Assembly (NCBI RefSeq): GCF_003672135.1
Contig: NC_039516.1
Coordinates: 1,550,001 to 1,614,000 of the forward strand
DNA from: Ooceraea biroi
Taxonomy: Eukaryota > Arthropoda > Insecta > Hymenoptera > Formicidae
DNA length: 64,000 nucleotides
Direction: 5' to 3'
Shown in pieces: positions 53,301 through 64,000 of the stretch. Made by a program: the position numbers and the translations under genes. The stretch's first letter is position 1. The number at the start of each line of letters is the position of its first letter. The notes under the pieces were generated by a model. The model was not told where the DNA came from. It was given only the letters and a program-made list of their open reading frames with translations, and did not search any database.

Positions 53301-54450
53301 CTCTCTCGGTTATTGTCCCACCGGCGAGTGGCTGGCAGTTGGAATGGAGAACTCAAATGTCGAGGTGTTACACGCCTCGAAACCTGACAAGTATCAGTTG
53401 CATCTGCACGACTCCTGCGTGCTATCCTTGAGGTTTGCTTCCTGCGGTAAATGGTTTGTTTCTACCGGAAAGGACAATTTGCTCAATGCCTGGCGTACCC
53501 CTTACGGAGCATCAATATTTCAGGTTGGTGCAATCATTCATTACTTTTTCTGCATCATTGGTTTTCGTTGTCGCTGATCAAGTTGCATAAAAAAAGCGTT
53601 GCTTTTAAACGTGTAGGTTTTGCGATGTTGGATAACGTAACGGCGTTATTCGCGAAATGGAAACTTCCAAGTATCGCGTGTCTATTCTAACTGTAGTTAC
53701 GCAGGAACGAAATACTTTTCAATTCATTGAGCCGCGAATCAAATCTAGTGTTGTAAAAACATACAAAAAAGGATAAATTGTGTCCCTGTAACATTTAAAT
53801 TCTGAAGACATCTACGCTTATTACAAGCTTGGCATACAAATTACATAAATTACCTTCGCACCTTTCTCGCGGAGAATAAATACGGTGTTACACGCGAAAC
53901 AAGACGGCGAGACGATGCATGGGTGACGATCGCGAAACAGCTCATTAAAGAGCTATATAATTACGCGATACGAACAAGCCATCGAGTCGTGACTCGATAA
54001 ATAAAAAACACCAGATTTATAAAGCTTATGAATAATCGCCTCGCTACGCGCTGAGCGCGATTTCGTTATCGAGCGGAATTCGAAGCGGCGGAATAATAAT
54101 AGATATCTACGAAGCGGCTCATAAATATGTTTACGTTTTTGACGTTTCATAAAACGAGCAAACAAGCTCGGTACTCTGAAATTTTTATAACGCCCTATCT
54201 CGCTTTCTCGTTTCTTTCCTTTTTTCTTCTCCCTCCTCTCTCTCTCCCTCCTTCCCCCTCCCCTCTTGCACAAGCGAGCAGCGCGTTATGTAACTGTTAT
54301 CGCACGCTCACTCGACGACGTGTTTGTCGATTATATTTACAGTCGAAGGAATCCTCTTCGGTGCTCAGTTGCGATATATCGACGGACGACAAGTACATAG
54401 TCACCGGTTCTGGAGACAAGAAGGCCACCGTCTACGAGGTCATATATTAA
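36510..54450 (+). CDS. gro: Groucho / TLE transcriptional corepressor
   Basis: Twelve coding exons join in frame: 36510-36575, 42875-42972, 43580-43643, 45404-45448, 46200-46337, 47884-48169, 49190-49215, 51214-51372, 51610-52214, 52538-52813, 52920-53523 and 54343-54450. They give 2,475 bases and 824 residues. Order: MYPSAG start, then the tetramerising Q domain (about 23-137, with FKFTVAESCDRIKEEF and YYEMSYGLNVEMHKQ). Next come a Gly/Pro-rich segment (138-232), a Ser-Pro/His-rich CcN region with SDGEKSDQDLIVDD (CK2-type site), and an SP domain with SPRENGLDK. The WD40 propeller runs from about 497 (AYSFHVSSDGQMQPVPFP) to the canonical end KKATVYEVIY. Groucho is recruited by Hairy/E(spl), Runt, Engrailed and TCF proteins through WRPW or eh1 motifs and represses transcription in the nucleus. 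The first intron is 6.3 kb and may hold a second promoter. Confidence 0.96.
39853..39996. mobile_element. Foldback MITE-like element in groucho intron 1
   Basis: The left part (GAGAATTTAAGGCATAAAAT onward) and the reverse complement of the right part (GAGAAGTTAAAGTATAAAAT onward) align over about 65 bases. This includes TAAGAAATTGAC on both arms. The centre is only a few bases, so almost the whole 144 bases fold on themselves. No transposase is encoded. I cannot define a target-site duplication with confidence. Confidence 0.7.
40081..40275 (+). CDS. Small Cys-rich ORF in groucho intron 1
   Basis: A 64-residue frame opens with ATG after a T-rich stretch. Its cysteine/histidine pattern is C-x2-C (4, 7), then C-x2-C (21, 24), H-x2-C (29, 32), which resembles the first part of a PHD-type zinc finger (C4HC). 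The region is more AT-rich than the surrounding CpG-rich intron. It lies between the foldback element and a LINE endonuclease relic, so it may be a remnant of a retrotransposon ORF1, some of which carry PHD fingers. A nested host gene is the alternative. I do not recognise the protein; an AATAAA follows about 100 bases after the stop. Confidence 0.35.
   Translation: MRHCKGCNELVVIGIDSLDICWKCGVVSHPHCVPFTRHPYRKSLTHLYELKDCKTIEEVLVSNV
40546..40680 (+). mobile_element. Decayed non-LTR retrotransposon (APE endonuclease) fragment
   Basis: The frame from 40546 reads RNVRGFGTKLTNLRCALDSA then SDVFDTIIFVKT, a stop, and LYISDNISNSD. This matches the start of LINE apurinic-type endonucleases, where N-x-RGL-x-TK-x2-LR is followed by a VFD-x-IIFVETWL strand. 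The stop (TGA, 40642-40644) sits where the family has the Trp codon TGG, and Glu is replaced by Lys. The match fades after about 45 codons, so only a 5' piece of the pol ORF remains. Confidence 0.7.
41094..41158. repeat. TCGC / GTCC tetranucleotide repeats
   Basis: Alternating (TCGC)n, (GTCC)n and (TCGC)n blocks in groucho intron 1. Confidence 0.85.
41628..41705 (+). CDS. gro: Probable alternative first coding exon of groucho
   Basis: The frame from ATG 41628 reads MYPGANAAHDATCATC then TACAILAHPG, 26 codons. It ends at GGT followed by GTGACG, a usable donor in phase 0, the same phase as the start of exon 2 (42875, GPPQPGQPFKF). Like the upstream first exon it begins MYP, is Ala-rich, and ends with a His-Pro before the junction. 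TLE proteins have the same short MYP...HP N-terminus. It lies 1.2 kb before exon 2. A CAG acceptor-like site at about 41595 could make it an internal exon rather than a promoter-proximal one. Confidence 0.5.
44339..44367. repeat. (GA)n microsatellite
   Basis: Fourteen GA units in groucho intron 3. Confidence 0.95.
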
Positions 54451-54764
54451 GGCGCTATCAGGTTGGTGGTAGCATCCCTTATGTTCCGAAAATGAAGCAA
54501 TTGCCGGGACTTGATTTGGAAACGTTACCATGGATGACACGAGATTGACAATGTTGTTCTTGTTATCGTTGTTGTTATTCACTTTTCGATTAGAAAGAGC
54601 GATCGTGCACGCAAAGATGTAAAGCTGACCAGATTCGGTATTTCCCGACTTTCATAGTTGCACATTTTGCAAGGGAAAAAGTAATCTGAAAATGTGCCTT
54701 CCTGTATCATGTTTTATGTTATTCTATGTTATTTAAACATGATAAAGGCTTTTTTAGTGTTTTT

Positions 54765-54770
54765 AATAAA
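54765..54770 (+). terminator. Poly(A) signal of groucho
   Basis: AATAAA about 315 bases past the groucho stop, followed by TTGTCTTTTT, a T-rich downstream element. Confidence 0.65.
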
Positions 54771-57700
54771 TTGTCTTTTTATCGGAATTTCGAGCAATTA
54801 GGACGACTCTTTAAGAATTAATATTATAACTTAATTATTACTTATAATATTATAACTTATTACTTATAACAAAGGTATGAATTAATTATATACCAAAAGA
54901 TATTTTAACGCAAATATACGTATATTACGATATACGTATATAGTAGTTACGTATATATACGATATACGTACCTATAGCTCTTACTGCTGGTTGTCTCTCG
55001 TGTTTTACTCGTTCAGATACGAATCTGTTTTGCATTGACATGCACGATCGCTCTTTAATTGTAATTAACATAGTTATATCTTGTGCGATCTCTTATCTGT
55101 ACATTTTGTAAATAATAGCAAGTTTTGAGTACACCGTGATATTTTTCTACGTTATTCTATAAAAATAAGAAGCAAATATGAAGAATTGTAAATATCTGAC
55201 GATTGAAGAATCTATCAGAAACGAGATGCGAAAATCGATCAATAAACATATATGATAATATAACAGTGTTGTGTCCATTTTCAATAACTCTTCCAAATCC
55301 CTCGTATCCTTGAAAGAACATGTTTGTTTGCTGTTTCCCGTCTCCTAAACGCGTTGATGCAATTCCATGTCTCCGCGACTTGGCGGAAACGCAAAAATTT
55401 AATAGCGGGAAGAGGCGAGAGGGACGAAACAGCGAGATGACCTGTCGTTCTGTTAAAAACAAAATGACTAGTGGCACGCCGATAAAAATCGGGGCTGCGC
55501 ACACAGCGGGCAGGTGTCGGCGGAAATAAAAAACAAGGACCACTCGTTACTCTATCCACGTGAATGTTGTTAGCGCCAAAAAAGAGGCATCAACAATATT
55601 TAGTTGCATGCCGGCGCAGCGGGCAGCAGGCAGCAGCAGCAGCGGCGGATCGTCATGAAAATTACGACACTATTTCGCTGATAAAAAACAAAAAAAAGAG
55701 CGGTTGCACCACCGTTTGCGCGCGGGCGGCGTGCTGACGGTCTCGCGATTGTCATGAAAACAAATCGGAGCGAACTCGACCGTCCACACGCGCACTCGGG
55801 TATATACGAGTATAGAAAAAAGCAAAAAGCTTCCACCCTCGCTCACCAAAAAAAAACACAAAACAGAGAGAGAAGAAAAATATGCGCGCCAATGGCCGGG
55901 CGAAGCGATTGTATTTACGCCTTCGCGTCGTGAATCCGTGCGAATCCCGCCACCCGGTGTATAATTAGCGAGGCCATGCATGCGCGCGTTCAATGGAAGG
56001 TTCATCGGCGTAATGTTATTATAATAGTGGCACGTTTTGCATATGCGACCGGGGGGTGCGGTCGCTCCGGGGAGAGACGAACGGGAGGGACTGAAAGAGG
56101 GAGGGTCGGTCGGGGCGTTCGAAACGGGGGAGGAATAAAGTCGGGAAGGAGGGAGAGGCGGCGATGACGAGGGGATGAGAGAGTGGTTTTACGCGGGCTT
56201 TGGCGGGCGTATTTGCATGGTAATGATATGCGACGAGCGCGCGAGTGCGATGTAGGGGAGGAAAGAGGGCGAGCGGGTGGAGATGCAGCGATGGGGTGGA
56301 AGAGACGGCAGCAGCGGCGGTGGCGGCGGCTATTGGAGCCGCGAGATTTGTATATCGTGGCTAAATGCGTCGGTTATTACGGTTAATTCGACGACGAGCG
56401 ACGGCGGCAGATACGTACGTGTGCGCGAAGCGTATTACCGCAGTTTATTCGCGTCGAATTATACGTAAGCTTATCGCGTCGCGTTACGTGAGTGACAGAG
56501 TCTAATAAAATAATATGTACGATAATATGGAACAACAATCAATTATAAATAATTATTATTAATTGGTCCAATTGTATTTCTCCTCTGTTGTTTCAAATAC
56601 TCTTCCTTATCTTCGTTTCCACACTTTGTTTCCTTTGTTTTACAATAGAGAATCACTGCGGGTGTCAAAAGTGCAGTTCGATTCGTGTGCGCCGCCGTCG
56701 TCCTAGCGCCGCAGCCACCCACCTAGTAGTACGCGATCCAACAGTTGGTGGTACTCATACACAAAGAGCTAATTTTCCCTCTGTCTGTCGCGTCGGCGGC
56801 AACTCTCTGCGGCACGACGCGGCGCGCACACAACGCGGCAAATTAACAGCCACGCAAATGAGCGAGTTCACGCGCTCGCTTTCGCGCTACCCCACACACG
56901 CCTCTCTTCGTCACAATTGGACACTAATAAACGCGCCAGCGTGCCGCTCTCCACCCGTTATCCCGCGCGCGCGTTCGCCCGCGTCTCTTCGTCCGGTCCC
57001 CCGTCTCCTCCCGGCTCTCACGCGCGACGCGGAGCGTCGTGACATCACGTACTGTTTCGCGGAAGTGCCTCGTAGAGTCAAATCGCGTAACCGGAATACG
57101 TCGCGGACGGCCGTTCAACGTCCGAGGAATCTCGTGCATCAGCGTTCAACACGATATTTCGTCATCGAATTCGCGTCGGTCGGATGCATCGGCATTGCAA
57201 TGCCGTGGAATGCGGTCGCGACGGCTCGTTAAATCGTTGTCCCGCTCGCGATCGCTCGCACAATTATCGCTCGGTTTCAAAATTAGCGCGATAAGCGTGC
57301 GACAGGCCGCGACATTGCGAGCTACCTGTCGTCATACGAGCACACCGTTCGTGGAAACGACGATTGGGGGAAGGGAACCGAGAGGAGCGACAGAGACGGG
57401 GGTGAAGGTGGTGGTGGGCGGCAGCGGCGGCGGCGGCGGCGGCGGCGATAGCGGTTATCCAGATAGCAGATAGCTAGGACGGTGGTCTCGTTTGCGGCTT
57501 GACCACCCTTGCGGCGCGCTGCCCTAACCGCCCCTAACCACCGTACCGCAGCCACATGGTGTGTGCAACCGGCGATAACGTCGCTCTCGCTTGCAAGCCG
57601 ATGCGTGTCGTTGCACCGGCCACGCTCTCGCAAACGATCGTCCCATTCTCGCCGTTGCTCCGTCCGTTCCCGTACGTGCATCCCGACGTAGAATACGAAC

Positions 57701-60700
57701 TGTCCTATCAGTCCCAGCGGCGAGCAGTTTTCGTCTAGGTGAATTTTTCGGCCAACTTGCAGCAGCCAACTTGTCATTAGTGTAAGTGCTGATATGGGTC
57801 CATTATTTGTCATGAGTCTGCTAAGTCTTGTACATTGTTTGCGTGTCATCGCAATCCCGAAAGATTTATAAACTTGTCAAGATAAAGCCCACTTCACGTT
57901 AAGTGAGCCTCTGCTACCTGTTTGCGCTTTCTAGACTTAATTCCTGACAAGCCCTGCACGGTCTTCTCATCTTTTCATTGCCAACAATTCAAAGATCACC
58001 GACGCCGCGTTTTCTCGAGGGGAAATCCAAATCGGTCAAAGACTTCTCAGGTCCAGAACAGTTCAAACACGCTATGCACCTCTCGTCGAGAAAGCGTAAA
58101 GTCGGATCATCCCACCGGCTTGTAGATCGACAAGCTAGCCATGCGAACTTTTCGAAAGGATTATCCCCGCGCGGACCAGCAAAAATAACAGCCGTTTGTA
58201 AACCGGCGAAATATTACGAGCGGCCGATAGAAGCCCCGCGCTTTAACGGTTCGCCAGTATTTCGGGTAAGCCGTCGCCTTCGCGAGCGTTTTGGCGAGCA
58301 TGCGGGAGATGATCGCGTTGCCGGTCCGGTTGGCCTGGCATAATTGAAATCCTCCGAATTTTTCGGCTATCTCCATCGGCATTCTCTTTTCCGCCGTCCC
58401 GATAGAGATTGGTATCCTCTCAACCGTTAATCGCTCCAATCGCCGTTCATGCGGATGCACACGGATGTAATACGTAATAAACAAGGAGCCAGTATAAGAA
58501 ACATTTTGCAACTCAAACACGAGATGACCCATCTACTCGCAGATGTGCATCTTCATCCGTCGTGTCCTATGTATAATATGCAAAATACGTCAAATACTGC
58601 GATAAAATATTCTGCCGATGGCACATGTATGCTTACATGTGTACGAGCGGTGCAGGACGTACGTAAGCGCATGCATACATCGCGTAACCCCGTAGAACAG
58701 CGGGACCGTGCCTAACAAACCGCAATGACAGCTACCAGTCGTCGTCGTCGTCGTCGCCGCGTCCCGTCGCGTTGCATTGCACAAGTGTATATGTCATGCA
58801 TACGTAAACGCGCGCGCATCGTAGATTATTTGAGCAGCGACTTTTATTCGCAGCAACGCGGCGCCCGGTGAGGCGGTACGACTCAAGTTCCCTCTCCCGA
58901 GATTGCTCTCTTCTTCCGTATCGCACTTTTCGCGAGCGACTAACCGCGTCGCGTAAACTTTCGTCGTCGGTGATGAGGAGAACGACGACAAAGAGGACTA
59001 GGACCAAGAGAAGCAGGGAAAAGGGGAGAAAAGAAGATTGGACAACGACGACGACGTCCGAACAGCATGATCATGCGCATATACCGGCGAAGAGAGATAG
59101 AAAGAGAGCAAGAGTGAGAGAACGAGTGAGCAGGACCTGTGAGATAGCCGTGCGGCCGACACATACGGTAGTCGCAGATCGGCGAGGTAGACAAGGGGCT
59201 CGAGCAAGCAAAATGGAGGGCAGGCGAGCGTGGAATATAAAAGGAGGAACGTGAATTCATATCTCGTCCGAGGGATCTCGCTGCGCTACGCCGCTGAGAG
59301 ACTGCTTTCGAACGAACGAGCGAGAGACGGAGTAAGTGGGATTGGGGAATCGAGAGGCAAGGAAAGGATAAATCCCCGGCCTGCACGACGCAGGAGACGA
59401 GAAGAGGATAAGGGCCAGAAGGGAGGAAAGGATGAGATGGGAAAGAGGGACGGAGAGAAAGGGAGAGCGAGAACAGCCGCCCGCGGTCCCGGCTCTGTGC
59501 GCACTCCGTGTCCGCGTGGACTCGACTGCGCTCGGTGCCGTCTGATCGGGGCGAGCCGGCCAATCTGTGCGCCGCTCGGACCAATCGCGCCCCGTCCGCA
59601 ACGAGTACGCGTCCAAGCGCACCACTACCAGCCGTGCCAACCACCAACGCTGGCGCTCTGGCGCGCCTGCTCGAGCCAGTCGATGCCGAGCCACGCAAGG
59701 ACGTAGGATCCCTTTTGTCCCGCCGTGCGAGCCGTGAATACACGCTGCGTACACATACAATGCCTCTGGTCTGAGGATACCGCCGTGTACTCCCGCTTGT
59801 AGGCAGGTGAGAAAGCACCGCCCGGACGAAGAAGGAAGAGGGAGTCGCTGCTACAAAATTCTCGGATGTAACGTCGTTAGCCTGCGGTTTTCGGTTTTCG
59901 AGACTCGACGAGCACGACAGGTCGGAATGCCGGCGACTCCGAAAATTCCGTCTGAGAAACGAGAGCTTGAATGAGGGGGCGTATTAAAGGATCCTTTACG
60001 ATTTACTGCGTCCTTCGAAATCCCATCGAGAATTCGAGTTTCAGCAAAAATGGTCAATATTCTTTTTCGAGAATGCATTTATTTGCACGTGATAATATTA
60101 ATGTAAAATACTAAAATGTCGATAATAATTCCGGAAATGTAAATTATAAAGAGTTACGTAACGGCAAAAAGGACGGATATAACATTATAATAAAACGTTA
60201 ATATTATCGTACCGCCCGTTGAAAATTGAAAAGGTTGGATATTTTCTATCTCACGTCCTCTCAACCTGTCCATACATCGTTATTTCCGTCGTGCTTGATC
60301 GCGCCCCGCGTCGGGAAACTAATGCGATTACGATCGCGATAATGTGATTACGATTTACGTAAACTCGCGGTGGGTATCGTTCCCCTTCGCGGCGAACGTC
60401 GGCACGGTGGCGTTTATTTACTCGCAACTGGCTTTCGATTCTCACGCGGCAGTCTGCTCTTGTAAAATCGTACAGGCACCAATCAACCGACTACGAGACG
60501 GGCTTAACGAGCGTTTCTAAAAGCGGTAGAGACGTTTCCTCTGGCGTGTTGCGAATTAATGTACTTTTGAGCTGTTTCACAGCGCGAATCGCGCGCGATC
60601 TGGAACGTACGAGCCAAGAGAGAGCTTTCTGCCTTTCAATTTTTTCATATTTTCCGAATAAAAACTGCTTAATAGTTTCTGAACAAAATTGTTTTTTTAA

Positions 60701-62903
60701 AAATGTAATTAATTTGGCGAGATATCTGAACATGCAACTAGGTATCAACGCTTGCTTATCGCCAAGGAAAAAAAGCCGAGCGCCCCGAAGCTGGAAGGGA
60801 CGACTGGAATAGAACACGTTGTCTAAAAGCGGGACTGTCTCATTAAAAGCGGCACGTCTGGTTGCCTTATCGATACATCGTTTATTCGCTACAAGCCGTC
60901 GTATTTTTCGAGGTTCGTCCTCTGTTTTTCTTTTTCTTTGCTCTTCCGTCTATCGGCCGGTTAGTGATTTCGAATGTCGGTGACAAGAGAAAGAGAGGGA
61001 TTCGTGAGGATAAGAGCGGAGGAACTACGAGAAGGAGGGTAGGACGAGGAAGAAGCAGTTAGAGTTAGATGGAAGGACAGGCGCCGTCTGTCGGAGATAC
61101 CCCGGCAGAGCGATCATTGCTCTCGGACAAATTATTAATCCCGAAGTCTTGACCTTTTTCGCCTCTTAATCCGGATAAAGAGAGATATCTCGCGCCCGGA
61201 GGACAAAAGGAAGAGCAGCACATGCCGGCAGCAAATCCGGCGGGGCCGAGACCCTTCTCTTCCTCCCTCCTGTCGCTCTCTCCTCTCGTCCAACTTGTTC
61301 GCTCTCTATTTTTCTTTATCCGTCCCGCGCCCGCGTTCCCGCCATTCTTTTTTCCGCGCGGAAACGTCTCGGGACGCTATATCGCGTTTATCCGCCGCAA
61401 TTTATCGCTCCCCTGCGCGAACCCAACATCCCACGGACTCTTACGTACACGATTCTTTTCTTCCGCTTTTCGCGTTTACACGGTATCGGGAAAAGAAAAA
61501 AAAAACTTAAAATCTTATATATCGAATGATTTCACGCGCGTGTGATTGCGGCTGTTTCACCCGTAGAACAACAAGCAATTTTCCTAGTTGCCGCATTCTT
61601 CCGCTGTATAAACGTGTATGATTACGTGCCGCAATAAGAGGACGCAAGCGTTTAATTAAGATCCTTTTGGTGCTTGCTCTCTTGGCTTCACCATCATCGG
61701 GCCGAGAAGATGCTGCTCGCGAGGCGCGCTATCGTGTTCGGTCGGTACGACGTACTACCGACTTTCTTGAATCTAATCGGCGAGCGATACATCCACGAGT
61801 CTCGTGTAGTGGCTTGTTCACGGATTGTTTCGTTCCCTCGTCTTGCTCTCGAGGGAGTGCCGAGGGAGTGCCCCGAGTGGATCGGGGGCCGCGTGCGTGC
61901 ACGTGCACCGTACCACGTGCGATTAGGATTAAATGTCGGATGGTGGAGCATGACCAACAATTTCTCGAGATAAAGGAATTTATTTGGTCATTAAAAAATT
62001 CATTCCCTAAGAATTCAATAATTTATTTGCCAACTGGAAGGTTAGCGTTGACGTAACGCCGAAGATAAATATAGTATTTGACTCCAAGTATATTCCAATT
62101 AATGATTGCTGATTAGGTAACCGGTCAGTTGATTGCGCTAAAACCTAGTTTAGAAAACGAACTAATTATCGCCAGTTGTCGCGAGCATTAAAAGTAATTA
62201 TATCTTATGACATCGTGGTAATGTATTCAATTCCTCCTAACAAGAATGCGCACGATATTATGACATTAAATTGACACATTCCCACCTGAACTGTCCCAGT
62301 CATCTGTCGCAAATTCGATAGTGGTGCAAATAGACGGTCGATACGATTATCGATAATCGCGATGGCGGATGTCCGCGCTTAACGGCGACTTAACGCGAAT
62401 CCCGGGCTCATTGCAATACCACAAACCTGTGTGTACGTACCTTACATCGCGGTATTACGATCGGTAAAGTGAAGAGTGGCGCACGAGAGCGTATGAACGA
62501 GGAAATGGTTTATTAATGTCCTGGGATAAAACTTGCTCCTAAATGCGGTGCATATTTCCACCATTCGAATAACAAATAAAATGTGAATCGGAGTAATAAA
62601 ATTATCGGAATTCTCAATTTGTTAGATAAAAAAATGCGCTAGATATTCAATTCAAGCGGACTCGCGACGCGCGATACATGGTACGGAACGCGTTCTATGG
62701 AGTATGACATTTTCCTCTGATGTCAGTTTTAAGGAGGGGGCAGGTTCTGTGTAGCAGGGCGTAAGAGATAGGGGCGGTGGAGGCACATGGGATGTGCGGA
62801 ATCGCGTCGAATGTCGCCACGGGGACGAGACAGTTGGCCATTTCGAGTTTAGCGAGACTGTTGCCGGCGGTGGTGAGAGATGGCAATGGTGGTGGAGAAA
62901 TAG
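54771..62903. other. Gene-poor region downstream of groucho
   Basis: About 8 kb with no gene I can support. Imperfect AT tandem repeats lie at 54818-54975. A purine-rich strand spans 55860-56330, with an ATTTGCAT octamer at about 56210. GGC repeats are near 57420-57450 and CGT repeats at 58738-58758. A CpG-rich stretch at 58860-59720 looks like a CpG-dense promoter or UTR, but no exon could be tied to it. Long frames (58940-59818 minus, 56588-57232 plus) are Arg/Ser-rich and lack splice or domain support. Confidence 0.45.
54818..54975. repeat. AT-rich tandem and palindromic repeats
   Basis: AATATTATAACTTA-like units recur two to three times, followed by repeated ATATACGTATAT palindromes. Confidence 0.75.
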
Positions 62904-63127
62904 AGTAGCGGCGGCGTTGGCGGCGGCGGCAGCAACGGCAATGGTAGTACCCGTGTAACTGGCGGCGTTGCTGAGGGGGGATTGCTGCAGCAACAGCAGC
63001 AGCAGCAGCCACTACTGGGACGATTCGACGGTCAACCGGTCAGCCAACTTTGCTGGCGGACGCTAATAACCGCCAGCTTCGCGGCTGCGGCTGCGGCTGC
63101 GGCCGCCGCTGCGGCTACATCCACCAT
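62904..63127 (+). other. Possible coding exon with poly-Gln and poly-Ala
   Basis: After a TAG (62901-62903) the frame stays open for 74 codons. A Gly/Asn-rich stretch runs into LLQQQQQQQPLLGRFDGQ, then a run of eleven alanines, then TST and a GTGAGG donor. This composition is typical of insect transcription-factor exons. There is no ATG in frame, so it would need an upstream exon. The acceptor has no pyrimidine tract. Unspliced, it stops at TGA 63129-63131. Confidence 0.3.
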
Positions 63128-64000
63128 GTGAGGTACCTCCGTGTGTGGCGCGTGCACGTCCAGGGCCGTCGATAACGACGGGCGCGATGTGCGGGAGGTA
63201 TAAAGGATCGTTCGTTGCGCAAAATGGAATTTTGACCCAGGGAATGGTAAAAGTAACGAAAGATCGAGCGGAGTTGCGGGTACGCGAACAAAAACTCGAT
63301 GGGCCGCGCGAATCTCACCCCCAAGAATTGATTAGTCCCGAAATAAGCGTTTCGCGTCTCGTGCGGCAATGTCCCGCGCGTATCTCGAGGCTCGAGATTA
63401 AACGCGTAAATCACGAAAGGGCGATAATTTTATCCGTAATGCGAGCGATCTCACGGATGCAACTGCGCTCCCGCGCGCAATCGGTGTTACAATGGGAGCC
63501 CCACTTTTCGCGATTCGCGTTAAAGTTTCTTACGTCGCCCTCGGTGTTTGCCCGCTTGCGAGACGCACGTTCGCGCACGCGAAACAATACGCGATCTATA
63601 TCGCCTCCTGTACCGCTCGCAATTTCCGCCGAGCAAACACTCGGCAATGGGAAGATGGAGATCAGGGCCGCGCGTGCATAAAAATGCTGCCGCGTCTTCA
63701 GCCTCAGACTGACGCGTACGTTCGTGTTGTGTATCACGTGTGGGAGTAACGGTACAGGAATTTTTCCGCACTTTTTCAACGTCATTTAGCGGCCTGGCCG
63801 CTGCGCTACGCTATTGAATGTAAACATTTCAAGAGTGACTTGCCCGATATCTCCCACCAAAAAGCCTTTGAAATATCTCATGCAACTAAACTGACCGTTA
63901 GGTCGCCTTAAAAAAATAACAGTAACACGAGCGCAGCTTCACCGAGGAGAAATTTACCGCGGCTCGCTACGGCCCTGAACATAAGCCATTACCGCGAGGC
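63128..64000. other. Right edge, no gene seen
   Basis: CpG-rich sequence with two overlapping long frames on opposite strands (63145-63681 plus, 63411-63785 minus). Both are Arg-rich and show no domain. It could be an intron of a gene starting at the candidate exon to its left. Confidence 0.4.

Noticed and set aside
57978..58343. Frame with FKHAMHLSSRKRKV and basic residues
   Set aside because: Codon use is plausible, but there is no ATG at its start, no recognisable domain, and no clear exon boundaries; not enough to call.
58940..59818. 292-residue open frame (-)
   Set aside because: Composition is set by CpG-rich and purine-rich DNA; long frames also run on the opposite strand, and no domain is visible.

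Overview
This is a eukaryotic nuclear window, almost certainly from an insect and probably a hymenopteran (ant, bee or wasp). The evidence is that every convincing gene is split by GT-AG introns, there is an insect-type ZAD zinc-finger gene, Groucho closely matches the animal Groucho/TLE family, and the intergenic DNA is CpG-rich with GA/GT/CGTG microsatellites. The species is an inference; nothing here fixes it. All exon joins were made by eye from reading frame, family resemblance and splice dinucleotides.

Layout. 38-734 (+): MEA1-like gene. 1391-4354 (-): a 13-exon SLC6 transporter most like GABA transporters, convergent with MEA1. 6820-8098 (+): ZAD-type zinc-finger gene, with a reading-frame break at a run of nine A. 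8489-9533 (+): the Spc25 kinetochore subunit, starting about 280 bases after the ZAD gene's poly(A) signal. 12214-19172 (-): an 8-exon secreted leucine-rich-repeat protein. 25042-30544 (+): a 20-exon BAG6 homologue. 36510-54450 (+): groucho, 12 coding exons over about 18 kb. Its first intron holds a probable alternative first coding exon, a foldback MITE-like element, a small cysteine-rich ORF and a decayed LINE endonuclease fragment. From 54.8 kb to the end no gene can be firmly called; one low-complexity candidate exon lies at 62904-63127.

The genes do not form one pathway. Groucho is a transcriptional corepressor, BAG6 a cytosolic/nuclear protein-quality-control factor, Spc25 a kinetochore component, and the SLC6 protein a plasma-membrane Na+/Cl- symporter. 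The LRR protein is extracellular and the ZAD protein probably nuclear. I found no operon, CRISPR array, or convincing tRNA or rRNA gene. I do not see a clear new biological system. The best leads are the second groucho start exon, the intronic Cys-rich ORF beside the transposon relics, the 32-base palindrome at 10359, and the possible exon near the right edge.
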